NCBI GenBank assembly: GCA_963827725.1
Contig: CAWHBM010000001.1
Span: 1,798,001-1,862,000, forward strand
Reading direction: 5' to 3'
From: VAXT01 sp963827725
GTDB lineage: Bacteria > Actinomycetota > Thermoleophilia > Gaiellales > Gaiellaceae
Length of the DNA: 64,000 bases
The position numbers and the translations under genes were made by a program. Positions 37,189-49,300 of the stretch are shown here, piece after piece (positions within the stretch are counted from its first letter, which is position 1; each line of letters opens with the position of its first letter). The notes under the pieces are model-generated. The model saw nothing but the letters and a program-made list of their open reading frames with translations, was not told the origin of the DNA and ran no database searches.

Positions 37189-40100
37189 GTGGCCCACACT
37201 CAGCGGCTCTGGCGACGGCTTCCGTCGTGGCGGAGGGCTGCACTCGCGACCTGTGCGGTCGTCGTCGCGCTCGTCCAGCTCGCCGGCTCCGGCGCCGCCG
37301 TGCACTCGCCTGGGCAGGTCGGTGAATGGAGCGCGCCGAGCGCGTGGCCAATCGTTGCCGTGCACATGTCGCTCGAGCCGTCCGGAAATGTGTTCGCGCT
37401 TGACGGCTTCGGCAACGCGCTGAACTCCGAGCGCCTCTGGGATCCGGCAACAGGAGCATTCGTCTCCGTGCCATATGGGCGGAATCTTTTCTGCTCGGGG
37501 CACATCCAACTCGCGGACGGCCGCACGCTCGTCGTGGGCGGCCACATCAACGCGAACGAGGGCCTCGCCGACACCACGATCTTCAATCCCGCGACGAGGA
37601 CCTACCTCCGCGGCCCCGACATGTCCGTCGGGCGGTGGTATCCGACCGCGACACAGCTACCCGACGGACGCGTGCTCGCCTTCTCCGGCGACAACATCAT
37701 CCAGGACCGGCCGGGCGTCGACCCGCCGCTCTCGGACGCGTCCGTCAACTCGCTGCCGTCGGTGTACAACCCGAGGACGAGTACGTGGAACGACCTGGAA
37801 GGCGCCAGGCTTACCTCTCCGCTCTACCCCTTCATGTTCGTTCTCTCCGACGGTCGAATCTTCGACGCCGGCCCCGACAAGGTCACGCGCATCCTCGATC
37901 CCGCCACCTGGACCTGGTCGACGGTGGGGACGAGTCCCATCGACGGCCACAGCGCCGTCATGTACCGCCCGAACAAGATCATGAAGTCGGGGACCTGGGC
38001 AGACCCGGACTTCAACGGTGCCAACGCCTACAACGCCGACGGCCGCACGGCGGTCATCGACATGAGCGCTCCGACCCCGGCTTGGCGATCGACGGCGTCG
38101 ATGGCCACGGCCGCTCCTACCACAACATGACGCTGCTCCCCGACGGCACGGTTCTCGCCAGCGGAGGGGAGTCGAGCCTCGGACGGGACCGATCTGACGA
38201 AATCGGTCCTCCCCGCGGAGATCTGGAATCCCGACACGGAAACATGGACGACCGTGGCGTCACTCACGAACGGGCGCCTGTACCACTCGACCGCACTGCT
38301 CCTGCCCGACGGCCGCGTGCTGATGGCGGGCGGCGGCGCACTGCCCGGCCGCGCGGTGGATCAGAGGAACGCCGAGATCTACTCGCCGCCGTACCTCTTC
38401 CAAGGGCCACGGCCGGCGATCTCGGCAGCGCCCTCGACGGCGAACTACGGAGCGAGCTTCGACGTGACTACGCCGAATGCCGCGCAGATCGCGAAGGTCT
38501 CGCTGATCCGGTCGCCCTCCGTCACGCACGCGTTCGACATGAACCAGCGCTTCCAGTTCCTGACCTTCACCCCCGGCGCGGGCGAGATCACGGTGCAGGC
38601 TCCCGCGAACGCGAACCTGGCGCCGCCGGGCGACTACCTGCTCTTCCTCGTCGATACGAACGGCGTTCCCTCGGTTGGCTCGTTCGTCCGCATCGCGGAC
38701 ACGACATCCGCCGACCGCTCCGTCCAACCTGACCGCGAACGGTTCGCCTGGACAAGTGACGCTGTCGTGGACGGCGTCGGGCGACGACGGCGGCGTTGCG
38801 CACTACAACGTTCACCGCTCCACAACCGCCGGCTTCACCCCGTCGACAGGCGAACCGGATCGCGCAGCCGGTCGGCACGAACTACGTCGACCACAAACCT
38901 CGGTGCGGGGACCTACTACTACAAGGTGATCGCCGAGGACGGGGCCGGCAATCTGAGCCCAGCCTCGAACGAGGCGAGCGCAACAGTCGTCGGGGGCGCG
39001 CCGATCGCCGCCTACGGCTTCGACGTCGGGCAGCGGAACGAGCGCCGCCGGACCAGTCGGGCAACGGCAACAACGGCACGATCACGAACGCGACTTGGTC
39101 GACGAGCGGCAAGTTCGGCAAGGCGCTCTCCTTCAACGGCACGAACGCCTCGGTCATCGGTTCCCGACTCGAGCTCGCTCGACCTGACGAGCGGGATGAC
39201 GCTCGAGGGCTGGGTGAACCCGAACCCAGGCACCGACTTCCGCACACTGGTCGTCAAGGAGCGGCCGGGCGACCTCGTCTACGGCCTCTACTCGAGCTCG
39301 GACACGAACCGGCCCCAGTCGCAGGTGACGATCGGCGGCACGGTACGGCTCCTGAACGGGACCGCCACGATTCCGAGCGGGGCCTGGACGCACCTGGCCG
39401 CCACGTACGACGGCACCACCCAACGTCTCTACGTCAACGGCACACAGGTCTCGACGCTTGCGGTCTCCGGCGCGATCACGACATCGAACAATCCGCTCAA
39501 GATCGGCGGCAACTCGATCTGGGCCGAGTGGTTTAGCGGCCTGATCGACGAGGTGCGCGTCTACGACCGCGCGCTCAGCGCCGCCGAGATCCAGGCGGAC
39601 ATGAACACGGCGATCACCAATCCGGATGGGATTCCTCCGAGCGCGCCCGGCACGCTGAGCGCGACCGGCGGCCTGGGCCAGATCTCGCTCTCCTGGGGCC
39701 CGGCCACCGACAACGTGGGGGTCGTGAGGTACAACGTCCACCGCTCGACGACGGCGGGTTTCACGCCCACGACCGGCGAACCGGATCGCGCAGCCGCCCG
39801 GGACGAGCTACACGGACAGCGGCCTCGCCGCCGGCACCTACTACTACAAGGTCACCGCCGAGGACGCTGCCGGCAACGTCGGCCCCGCTGGTAACGAAGC
39901 CAGCGCGACCGCAACGGCGGACACGATCCCCCCAACCGCACCGACCGTCCTGATCGCAACTCCAACAGGTGGACAGGTGGGCCTCAGCTGGGGCTCGTCC
40001 TTCGACGCAGGCGGCATTGCCCATTACAACGTTCACCGCTCCACGACCGCCGGCTTCACCCCCTCGACGGCGAACCGGATCGGTCAGCCGACTGCAACGA

Positions 40101-43100
40101 CCTACACCGACGTGGGTGTCCCTGTCGGCACCTACTACTACAAGGTGACGGCCGAAGACCCGGCGGGCAACGTAAGCGCCGCCTCCAACGAGGCGCAAGC
40201 CGTCGTCCAGGCACCGCCGCCGATCGCCGCCTACGGCTTCGACGTCGGGCAGCGGAACGAGCGCCGCCGACCAGTCGGGCAACGGCAACAACGGCACGCT
40301 CACGAACGCGACCTGGTCGACGAGCGGCAAGTTCGGCAAGGCGCTCTCCTTCAACGGCACGAACGCCTCGGTCATCGGTTCCCGACTCGAGCTCGCTCGA
40401 CCTGACGAGCGGGATGACGCTCGAGGGCTGGGTGAAGCCGAACCCAGGCACCGACTTCCGCACACTGGTCGTCAAGGAGCGCCCGGGCGACCTCGTCTAC
40501 GGCCTCTACTCGAGCTCGGACACGAACCGGCCCCAGTCGCAGGTGACGATCGGCGGCACGGTACGGCTCCTGAACGGGACCGCCACGATTCCGAGCGGGG
40601 CCTGGACGCACCTGGCCGCCACGTACGACGGCACTACGCAACGTCTCTACGTCAACGGCACACAGGTCTCGACGCTTGCGGTCTCCGGCGCGATCACGAC
40701 ATCGAACAATCCGCTCAAGATCGGCGGCAACTCGATCTGGGCCGAGTGGTTTAGCGGCCTGATCGACGAGGTGCGCGTCTACAACCGCGCGCTCAGCGCC
40801 GCCGAGATCCAGGCGGACATGAACACGGCGATCACCAATCCGGATGGGATTCCTCCGAGCGCGCCCGGCACGCTGAGCGCAACGGGATCGCTCAACTCGG
40901 CGCAGCTGAGCTGGGGGCCGGCGACCGACAACATCGGTGTCGTCCGGTACAACGTCCACCGCTCGACCACGGCGGGTTTCACGCCCACGACCGGGAACCG
41001 GATCGCGCAGCCGACCGGGACGAGCTACACGGACAACGTCGCGGCGGGCACCTACTACTACAAGGTGACCGCCGAGGACGCGGCCGGCAACGTCGGTCCT
41101 GCGTCGAACGAAGCGAGCGCGACGGTCGGCGACACCATCGCGCCGTCCGCGCCCGGCACGTTGACCGCGAACGGTGAGATCGGCAGGGCGACCCTTAGCT
41201 GGGGCCCGGCGACCGACAACGTGGGCGTCGTCAAGTACAACGTCCACCGCTCGACGACTCCGGGGTTTACACCGACGACAGGGAACCGGATCGCGCAGCC
41301 GACCGGGACGGGCTACACGGACACGATCGCGCCGGGCACCTACTACTACAAGGTGACGGCCGAGGACGCGGCCGGCAACGTCGGCCCGGCGTCCAACGAA
41401 GCCAGCGCGACGGTGACGACGGATACCACGCCGCCGACGGCTCCGTCCCTCCTCGGCTCGGTGACCGGCGGCACTGTCAACCTCAGCTGGTCGGGATCGA
41501 CCGACAACGTGGGCGTCGTTCGCTACAACGTCCATCGTGGGTCGACGAGCGGCTTCACGCCGAGCCAGGCGAACCGGATCGCGCAGCCGACGGGGTAGAG
41601 CTACGCCGACACCGGTCTGGCCGCGGGCACGTACTACTACAAGGTGACGGCCGAGGATGCCGCCGGCAACGTCAGCATTGCCTCGAACGAGATCAACGCG
41701 ATCGTCTCCGACGTTTCCCCGCCGTCGGCGCCGACGGGGCTGACCGCCACAGCCGGCGGCACCACGATCAATCTGTCCTGGACGGCTGCGACCGATGACG
41801 TTGGTGTCGCGAGATACAACGTTCACCGCGGCACCAGCGCTGGCTTTACGCCCTCGACGGCGAATCGCATCGGGCAGCCGGCCGGCACGAGCTATGCCGA
41901 TACCGGGCTCGCTCCGGGCACCTACTTCTACAAGGTCACGGCCGAGGACGCCGCCGGCAACGTCGGGTCCTGTCTCGAACACCGCCAACGCGACCGTTCT
42001 CGACACGACCCCACCGAGCGCGCCGAGCGGTGTGAGCGCCACCGGCGGCCCCAGCCAGGTCAGCCTGTCTTGGACGGCCGCGACCGACGACGTGGGCGTC
42101 GTGCGGTACAACGTCCACCGAGCGACGACCTCGGGCTTCGTACCCTCGACTGGGAACCGGATCGCGCAGCCAGCGGGGACGAGCTACACCGATACAGGCC
42201 TCGCTGCAGGCACCTACTACTACAAGGTGACGGCCGAGGACGCGGCCGGGAACGTCGGCCCCGCCGGGAACGAAGCTAGCGCGACGGTCACGGTCCCGCC
42301 GCCCACCGGCCTCGTCGCCGCCTACGGCTTCGACGCCGGCAGCGGCACGACCGCCGTCGACCAGTCGGGCAACGGCAACAACGGCACGCTCACGAACGCG
42401 ACGCTGGGCCGGCGAGGCGCGGCAAGTTCGGCAACGCGCTCTCGTTCAACGGCACGAACGCTTCGGTCAGCGTTCCCGCACTCGAGCTCGCTCGACTTGA
42501 CACGCGGGATGACGCTCGAGGCCTGGGTGAACCCGACACCCGGGCACTGACTTCCGGCACACTGGTGTCTTCAAGGAGCAGCCCGGCGACCTACGGCTAC
42601 GGCGCTCTACTGCGAGCACCGGACAGCAAACCGGCCGCGGTCGCAAGTCTGCCGGGGGCCGGTCGCGAGCTGCTGAACGGCACCGCCGCAATCCCGACTG
42701 CGGCGCCTGGACGCATCTCGCTGCCACCTACGACGGCAGCGTGCTCGCCCTGTACGTGAACGGCACACAGGCGGCGAACGTGTTCGTCAGCGGCTCGATC
42801 GCCAGCGTCCACCGGCGCGCTCAAGATCGGCGGCAACGCGATCTGGGGCGAGTGGTTCAACGGCCTGATCGACGAGGTCCGCGTCTACAACCGCGCGCTG
42901 CAGCGCGGCCGAGATCCAGGCGGACATGAACACCTCGATCACCTCACCCGACACCACACCTCCGAGCGCGCCCGGCACGCTGAGCGCGACCGGCGGCCTC
43001 GGCCAGATCTCGCTCAGCTGGGGCCCGGCGACCGACAACATCGGCGTCGTCAGGTACAACGTCCACCGCTCGACCACGGCCGGGCTTCACGCCCTCGACG

Positions 43101-46100
43101 GCGAACCGGATCGCGCAGCCGACCGGCACGAGCTACACCGACACCGGCCTCGCCGGCCGGCACCTACTTCTACAAGGTGACCGCCGAGGACGCGGCCGGC
43201 AACATCGGCCCGCCGTCGTAACGAAGCCAGCGCGGTCGCAGTCGCCGACACGACTCCGCCGACGGTCTCGATCACATCGCCGATCGGCGGCGCGACGGTC
43301 TCAGCCACAGTGCCCGTCAACGCGAACGCAGCCGACAACGGATCGGTCGCGGGCGTTCAGTTCAAGGTCGACGGTGCGAACCTGGGCGCCGAGGACACGT
43401 CGGCTCCCTACTCGATCTCATGGGACACCTTCACGGCCGGGAACGGCCCGCACACCCTCTCCGCAGTCGCGCGAGACGGGGCCGGGCAACACGACGCCCT
43501 CGTCGGGCGTCTCCGTCACGGTCCAAAACACCGGTCCGCCCGGCCTCGTCGGCGCATGGGCGTTCGACGAGGGCAGCGGGACAGCGATCGGGGACCAGTC
43601 GGGTAGGGGGAACAACGGCACCGTCTCCAACGGCACCTGGGTCACCGGCGGGAAGTTCAACAACGCCCTTTCCTTCAACGGGACGAATACGTGGGTCACC
43701 GTCCCCGACTCCGCGACGCTCGACCTGACCACCGGCATGACCCTCGAGGCGTGGTTGAGGCCGTCGATCCTCGGAAGCTGGCGGACGGCCGTCGTGAAGG
43801 AGCAGCCCGGAAACCTCGCCTACGGCCTCTACGCCAACACGAACATCAACCGGCCCGAGGCGGAGGTGTACGTGAGCGGCGCGACGCGGCTGGTCAACGG
43901 AACCAGCACCTTGCCGATCGGCAGCTGGAGCCACCTCGCCGCGACCTACGACGGAGCGACGCTGCGCCTCTATCTGAACGGCGCGCAGGTCGCGCAGCTT
44001 GCCCAGTCGGGCTCGATCCTGACATCCAATTCCCCGCTCCGGATCGGCGGCAACAGCGTCTGGGGCGAGTACTTCAACGGCCTGATCGACGAAGTGCGCG
44101 TCTACAACCGCGCGCTCAGCGCAGCCGAGATCCAGGGCGACATGAACCGGAGCGTGACCCCCGACACTACGCCGCCGACGGTGACAGCGAAGACGCCCGC
44201 GAACGGGGCGAGCGGCATCAACGTGGGGGGCTCGGCAACTGCGACGTTCAGCGAACTGATGAACGCCGGCAGCATCACGCCTGCGACCTTCCAGCTGAAG
44301 GACGCGGCGAACGTCTCCGTGCCGGTGAACGTCTCGTACGACTCGGCGACCAGCGTCGCGACGCTGTCGCCGCAGAGCGCGCTGCAGTACGGCGCGACCT
44401 ACACGGTGACCGTGAAGGGCGGCTCCGGTGGAGTGAGCGACTTCGCTGGGAACGCCCTCGCCTCGGACGTCAGCTGGTCGTACACGACCGAGGCGTCGCC
44501 GCCACGGGTCCTCGTCGTCGACTCGACGGCGAATCGGTTCGGCAGCTACCTGGGGGAGATCCTGCGCAACGAAGGCCTGAACGCGTACACGACGATCGAC
44601 GCGACGTTCATCTCGCCGACGCTCCTGTTCGGGTTCGACGTCATCGTGCTCGGGGAGACGCCGCTGAACTCCTTGCAGGTGTCGACGCTTAGCGACTGGG
44701 TCAACGCGGGCGGCAACCTGATCGCGATGCGGCCCGACAAGCAGCTCGCCGGCCTGCTCGGGCTGACCGACGCCGCGGCGACGCTCACGAATGCGTATCT
44801 CAAGGTCGACACGAGCGCGCCGCCGGGGGCGGGGATCGTCGGCGAGACGATCCAGTTCCACGGCAGCGCCGATCGCTACTTGCTGAGCGGTGCGACCGCG
44901 GTCGCGACGCTCTACTCGGGCCCGGCCACGCCGACGACGAACCCGGCGGTGACCCTACGCTCGGTTGGCAGCAGCGGCGGGCAGGCGGCGGCGTTCACCT
45001 ACGACCTTGCCCGCTCGGTCGTCTACACGCGCCAGGGCAACCCAGCATGGGCGGGACAGGAGCGCGACGGCGTCGTCGGGATCCGCCCCGACGACATGTT
45101 CTACGGCGCCAAGGCCGGCGACGTCCAGCCCGACTGGATCGACACGAACAAGATTGCGATCCCGCAGGCCGACGAGCAGCAGCGGCTGCTCGCCAACCTG
45201 GTGACGCTGATGGAGGGCGACCGGATGCCGGTGCCCCGCTTCTGGTACCTGCCGCGCGGCGCGAAGGCGGTCGTCCTCCTGAGCGGCGACGACCACTCGC
45301 CGACGCAGGCCCCCGGCGGCACGGCGAGCAACTTCGAGAGGTTCAAGGCGCTGAGCTCGCCAGGCTGTGTCGTCGCCAACTGGGAATGCGTACGGGCGTC
45401 GTCCTACATCTATCCCAACAGCGTTCTGACGAATGCGCAGGCGGCCGGGTATCTCGCCGACGGTTTCGAGGCCGCCGTTCATCCGGCGTTCGGATCGTGC
45501 CCGACGGCGCCGATCACCGAGGCCGAGCTCGGCGCCGGGTTCGACACGCAGCTTGCTCAGTTCCGAGCGAAGTACACGAGCCTCCCGGGACCCTTCTCGA
45601 GCCGCAGTCACTGCGTCTTCTGGCCCGACTGGGCGTCGAAGGCGAAGGTCGAGCTCGCGCGCGGGATCCGGATCGACGCCAACTACTACCACTACCCGGG
45701 AAGCTGGATCGGGACGAAGCCGGGCTTCATGAACGGCGGCGGCTTCCCGATGCGCTTCGCCGACCTCAACGGCACGCCGATCGACGTCTACCAGCAGAAC
45801 ACGAACCTGACCGACGAGACGACGCAAGCGTTCGCCGCCACAATGAACACGCTGCTCGACAACGCGCTCGGCCCGCAGGGCTACTACGGCGCGTTCGGCA
45901 CGAACATCCACATCGACAACCCCGCGCCGTTGCCGGGCTACGAGCAGATCGTCGCCTCCGCCCAGGCTCGCGGCGTGCCGCTGATCTCGTACAAGCAGAT
46001 GCTCGATTGGGTGGACGGACGCTCGAGCTCGACGATTCGCAGCCTGAGCTGGAACGCCGGCACGTTCTCCTTCGTCACGACCGTCGGCGCCGGCGCCAAC

Positions 46101-46259
46101 GGCCTCCAGACGATGCTTCCCACCCAGGGGCCGACCGGGACACTGAGCGCGCTCACCTGCGGTGGGTCAGCGGAGGCCTACACGCTCCAGACGATCAAGG
46201 GCATCCAATACGCGATGTTCAACACGATCACGGGAACCTGTCAGGCGACGTACTCGTGA
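37189..46259 (+). CDS. Giant secreted copper-radical-oxidase/LamG/FN3 protein, many frameshifts
   Basis: About 3000 residues if intact, from GTG 37189 with GGAGAAAA before it. Signal anchor (ALATCAVVVALVQLAGSGAAV); galactose-oxidase-like kelch propeller with copper-site equivalents NLFCSGH (Cys), GRWYPTATQLPDGR (Tyr), GRLYHSTALLLPDGR (Tyr-His) and SVTHAFDMNQR (His); a DUF1929-type domain; then FN3 and LamG modules (LamG at ~39.0, 40.2, 42.3 and 43.5 kb; about nine FN3), an Ig-like and a Big_5-like domain. It ends with a ThuA/GATase-like plus deacetylase-like region. 43374-46259 is unbroken. Extracellular; probably oxidises or binds glycans. Confidence 0.75.
39001..39665 (+). repeat. LamG-encoding direct repeat, copy A
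   Basis: Nearly identical to 40220-40884 at the DNA level (offset 1219, then 1218 after a single-base difference at the GCCGCCGG run). Both encode a LamG jellyroll ending LIDEVRVY-N/D-RALSAAEIQADM and then the start of an FN3 domain. Both share the same two disruptive extra bases. Confidence 0.85.
40220..40884 (+). repeat. LamG-encoding direct repeat, copy B
   Basis: Second copy of the unit at 39001-39665. It lacks the extra G that copy A has in CCGCCGGACC but shares the extra bases in GACGTCGGGC and ATCGGTTCCC. Confidence 0.85.
40858..42300 (+). repeat. Tandem FN3 module array
   Basis: Five consecutive FN3 modules of about 285 bases. Each opens with a PPSAPGTL-type linker, has SWGPATDNVGVVRYNVHRST and GTYYYKVTAEDAAGNVGPAS, and ends EASATV. 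They are strongly similar at the DNA level, so recombination or assembly collapse is possible. One in-frame TAG at 41596 and a frame change near 41970 interrupt the array. Confidence 0.8.
44161..46259 (+). repeat. C-terminal Big_5/ThuA/deacetylase-like unit, copy 1
   Basis: The 2.1-kb end of giant gene 1, strongly similar to 49199-51289. It encodes a Big_5-like Ig domain, a Rossmann-type segment (RVLVVDSTANRFGSYLGEIL, FDVIVLGE, WVNAGGNLIAMRPDK) and a deacetylase-like segment (VVLLSGDDHSP, AVHPAFGSC, RSHCVFWPDW, NYYHYPGSW). This copy is open throughout. Confidence 0.8.
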
Positions 46260-46385
46260 CCCGGGCACCTCGCCGGTCGGTTAGGTCGGCTAGGCAGGAC
46301 CTTGACTTTCGCCGCGGTGTGGTTGGCGCGGAGCCGATGGATGATGAGGGAATGCGTAGCCCGTCTTGGAGGGTTCGATGACCTG

Positions 46386-49300
46386 ATGCGCCTCGTCGTC
46401 GTCACGGCGGATCAGCCTCGTTGCCCTTGCGGCGCCAGCGGTCGCCCGGGCCGATCCGCCGGCACCTGGGCCTCGTCGCTGCGTATGCGTTCGACGAGGG
46501 AGCGGGCGGCGTCGTCAACGACGCGTCGGGTAACGGCCACTTCGGGACGATCTCCGGCGCCACGTGGACAAGCGGCCGCTATGGCGGCGCGCTCTCCTTC
46601 AACGGCAGCGACGCTTCCGTCCTCCTGGGCGGTCTCGGAACCTTCTACAACGCCGGTTTCACGCTCGAGGCGTGGGTGCAAAAGGCCGACGCGCCCGAAA
46701 CGATGTCGCCGTCGTCGGCACCTGGACGGGCAGTGGCCCGATGCTCTGGGTCGACCACCTCGCCACCCGCTACCACCTGACGCTCGGCGGCTCCTACTCG
46801 AGCTACCTCGACTCCGGCACTGCTCCGACCGCGGGCGAGTGGCAGCACCTCGCGGCCACCTTCGACGGGACGACCGCCCGCTTCTACATCGACGGCTTCC
46901 GAGGTCGCCTCCCGCGCCGTCTCCGGCAGCGTCGGTAGCTCCAACCTCTGGCGGATCGGCGCCTACGGCAGCTACCCCGTGCGGCTTCTTCGACGGGCTG
47001 ATCGACGAGGTCCGCGTCTACGACCAAGCCCTGAGCGAGGGCGAGATTCAGGCCGACATGAACGAGCCCGTGGGCATCGCGAACGGGAGCGCGCCGACCA
47101 TGCCGGGGAGCTTCACGGCGACAGCGACGACGCAGACGTCGATCTCGCTCGGGTGGGATGCCTTCCACCGACAACCACGGCGTGTCTGGGTACATCCTCT
47201 ACATCAACGGATCCCAGGCTGCGACCACGACTGCGACCTCGTTCACGTTCGGCGGGCCTCGCGTGCTCAACGGCATACAGGTTCGGCGTCGAGTCGTTCG
47301 ACGCCTCCGGCAATGTCTCCGCGCGCGCACTCAAGTCCAAATCGACGGCTGCCTGCTCCGACCAGCTGCGGCTTGGTCGCGGCCTATGCGTTCGACGAGG
47401 GAGCGGGCGGCGTCGTCAACGACGCGTCGGGTAACGGCCACTTCGGGACGATCTCCGGCGCCACGTGGACAAGCGGCCGCTATGGCGGCGCGCTCTCCTT
47501 CAACGGCAGCGACGCTTCCGTCCTCCTGGGCGGTCTCGGAACCTTCTACAACGCCGGTTTCACGCTCGAGGCGTGGGTGCAAAAGGCCGACGCAGCCCGA
47601 AACGATGTCGCAGTCTTCGGCACCTGGACGGGCAGCGGCCCGATGCTGTGGGTCGACCACCTCGCCACCCGCTACAACCTGACGCTCGGCGGCTCCTATT
47701 CGAGCTACCTCGACTCCGGCACTGCTCCGACGGCGGGAGAGTGGCAGCACCTCGCGGCCACCTTCGACGGGACGACCGCCCGCTTCTACATCGACGGTGT
47801 CCAGGTCTCCTCCCGCGCCGTCTCCGGCAGCGTCGGTAGCTCCAACCTCTGGCGGATCGGCGCCTACGGCGCACCCCGTTCGGCTTCTTCGACGGGCTGA
47901 TCGACGAGGTCCGCGTCTACGACCAAGCCCTGAGCGAGAGCGAGATCCAGGCAGACATGAACCAGCCCGTCCCTTCGCCGGACATGACACCTCCGACGGC
48001 GCCGGAAGCGCTGAATGCGATCGGCGGCATGGGGCAGGTCGCTCTCTCCTGGAGCGCGGCCACCGACAACGTCGGCGTGACGCAGTACGCCGTCTACCGG
48101 TCGACCAGCGCCGGCTTCACTCCGAACGTAGCCAACAGGATCGCCCAACCGCTCGGCACGAGCTACACGGACATCGGCCTCGCAGCCGGCACCTACTTCT
48201 ACAGGGTCGCGGCCAGGGACGCCGTCGGCAACATCGGTCCGGCAGCGGCCGAGGCGAGCGCGACGGCTACTGTCGACACCACCGCCCCGACGGTCGAGAT
48301 CGATGCTCTCGGGCGGAGGTGGAACCGTCAGTGGGCCGGTAACGGTCACGGCCACCGCGAACGATGATCAAGGCCTTGTCGGCGTGCAGTTCAAGCTCGA
48401 CGGCCAGAACCTCGGGGCTGAGGACAGGAGCAGCCCTTACTCCGTCGGCTGGGACACGCGGGCCGAGGTCAACGGGGCGCACACGCTGATCGCGGTCGCG
48501 CGGGACGGCGCCGGCAACGTGACGACTTCCGACGCCTGCGCCAGTCACAGTCGAGCAACAGCGGCGTCTCGACGGCCGGCCTCCGCCTCGCGTACGGCTT
48601 CGACGAGGGCACGGGAACGCTCGCCGCCGACTCGTCCGGCAACAACAAGACAGGGACGCTCCTCGGCGCAACGTGGACGAGCGGCCGCTTCGGCGGCGCC
48701 GTCTCACTCGACGGCACCGCGGGCGAGGTCGATCCCCAGCCGCTCGGCACGTTCTACAGGACGGCGTTCACATACGAGGCCTGGGTCTTCAAGCAGACGT
48801 CGAAGGTCGACGTGGCTGTCGTGGGATCGTGGGCGGCCAGCCAGTCCGGCGGCGCGATGATCTGGGTCGACCACGCCAGCGGGCGTTACCGGCTGACGCT
48901 CGGGGGCAACTTCGGCGACTACCTCGACTCCGGCCGCGCGCCCGCCGTCGGACGATGGCAGCACGTCGCCGCGACGTACGACGGCACGACGGCCCGCTTC
49001 TACGTCGACGGCGCCGAAGTGGCAAGCAAGGTGTTCACGGGCAACGTCGGCAACTCGAACGTGTGGCGGATCGGCGCCTACGGGGTAGCGCCGACGGGCT
49101 TCTTCGACGGCTCGATCGACGACGTGCGGATCTACGATCGGGCGCTGACTGCGAGCGAGATCGAAGCGGGCATGGCGACGCGCATCCAGCCCGACCGGAC
49201 GCCGCCGACGGTGACTTCGTCCACGCCCGCCGGATGGCGCGACCGACGTGAGCGTCGGCGGCTCGCTGACGGCGACGTTCAGCGAGCCAATGCGGGCAGC

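Noticed and set aside
40372..42111. Long minus-strand open frame (579 codons) across the FN3 array
   Set aside because: Shadow of a high-GC repeat: Arg/Val/Asp-rich, repetitive in step with the FN3 modules, no ribosome site.
38700..43250. CRISPR array or tandem satellite
   Set aside because: The repeats are ~285-base and ~660-base protein modules (FN3, LamG) with coding periodicity, not short direct repeats with unique spacers.
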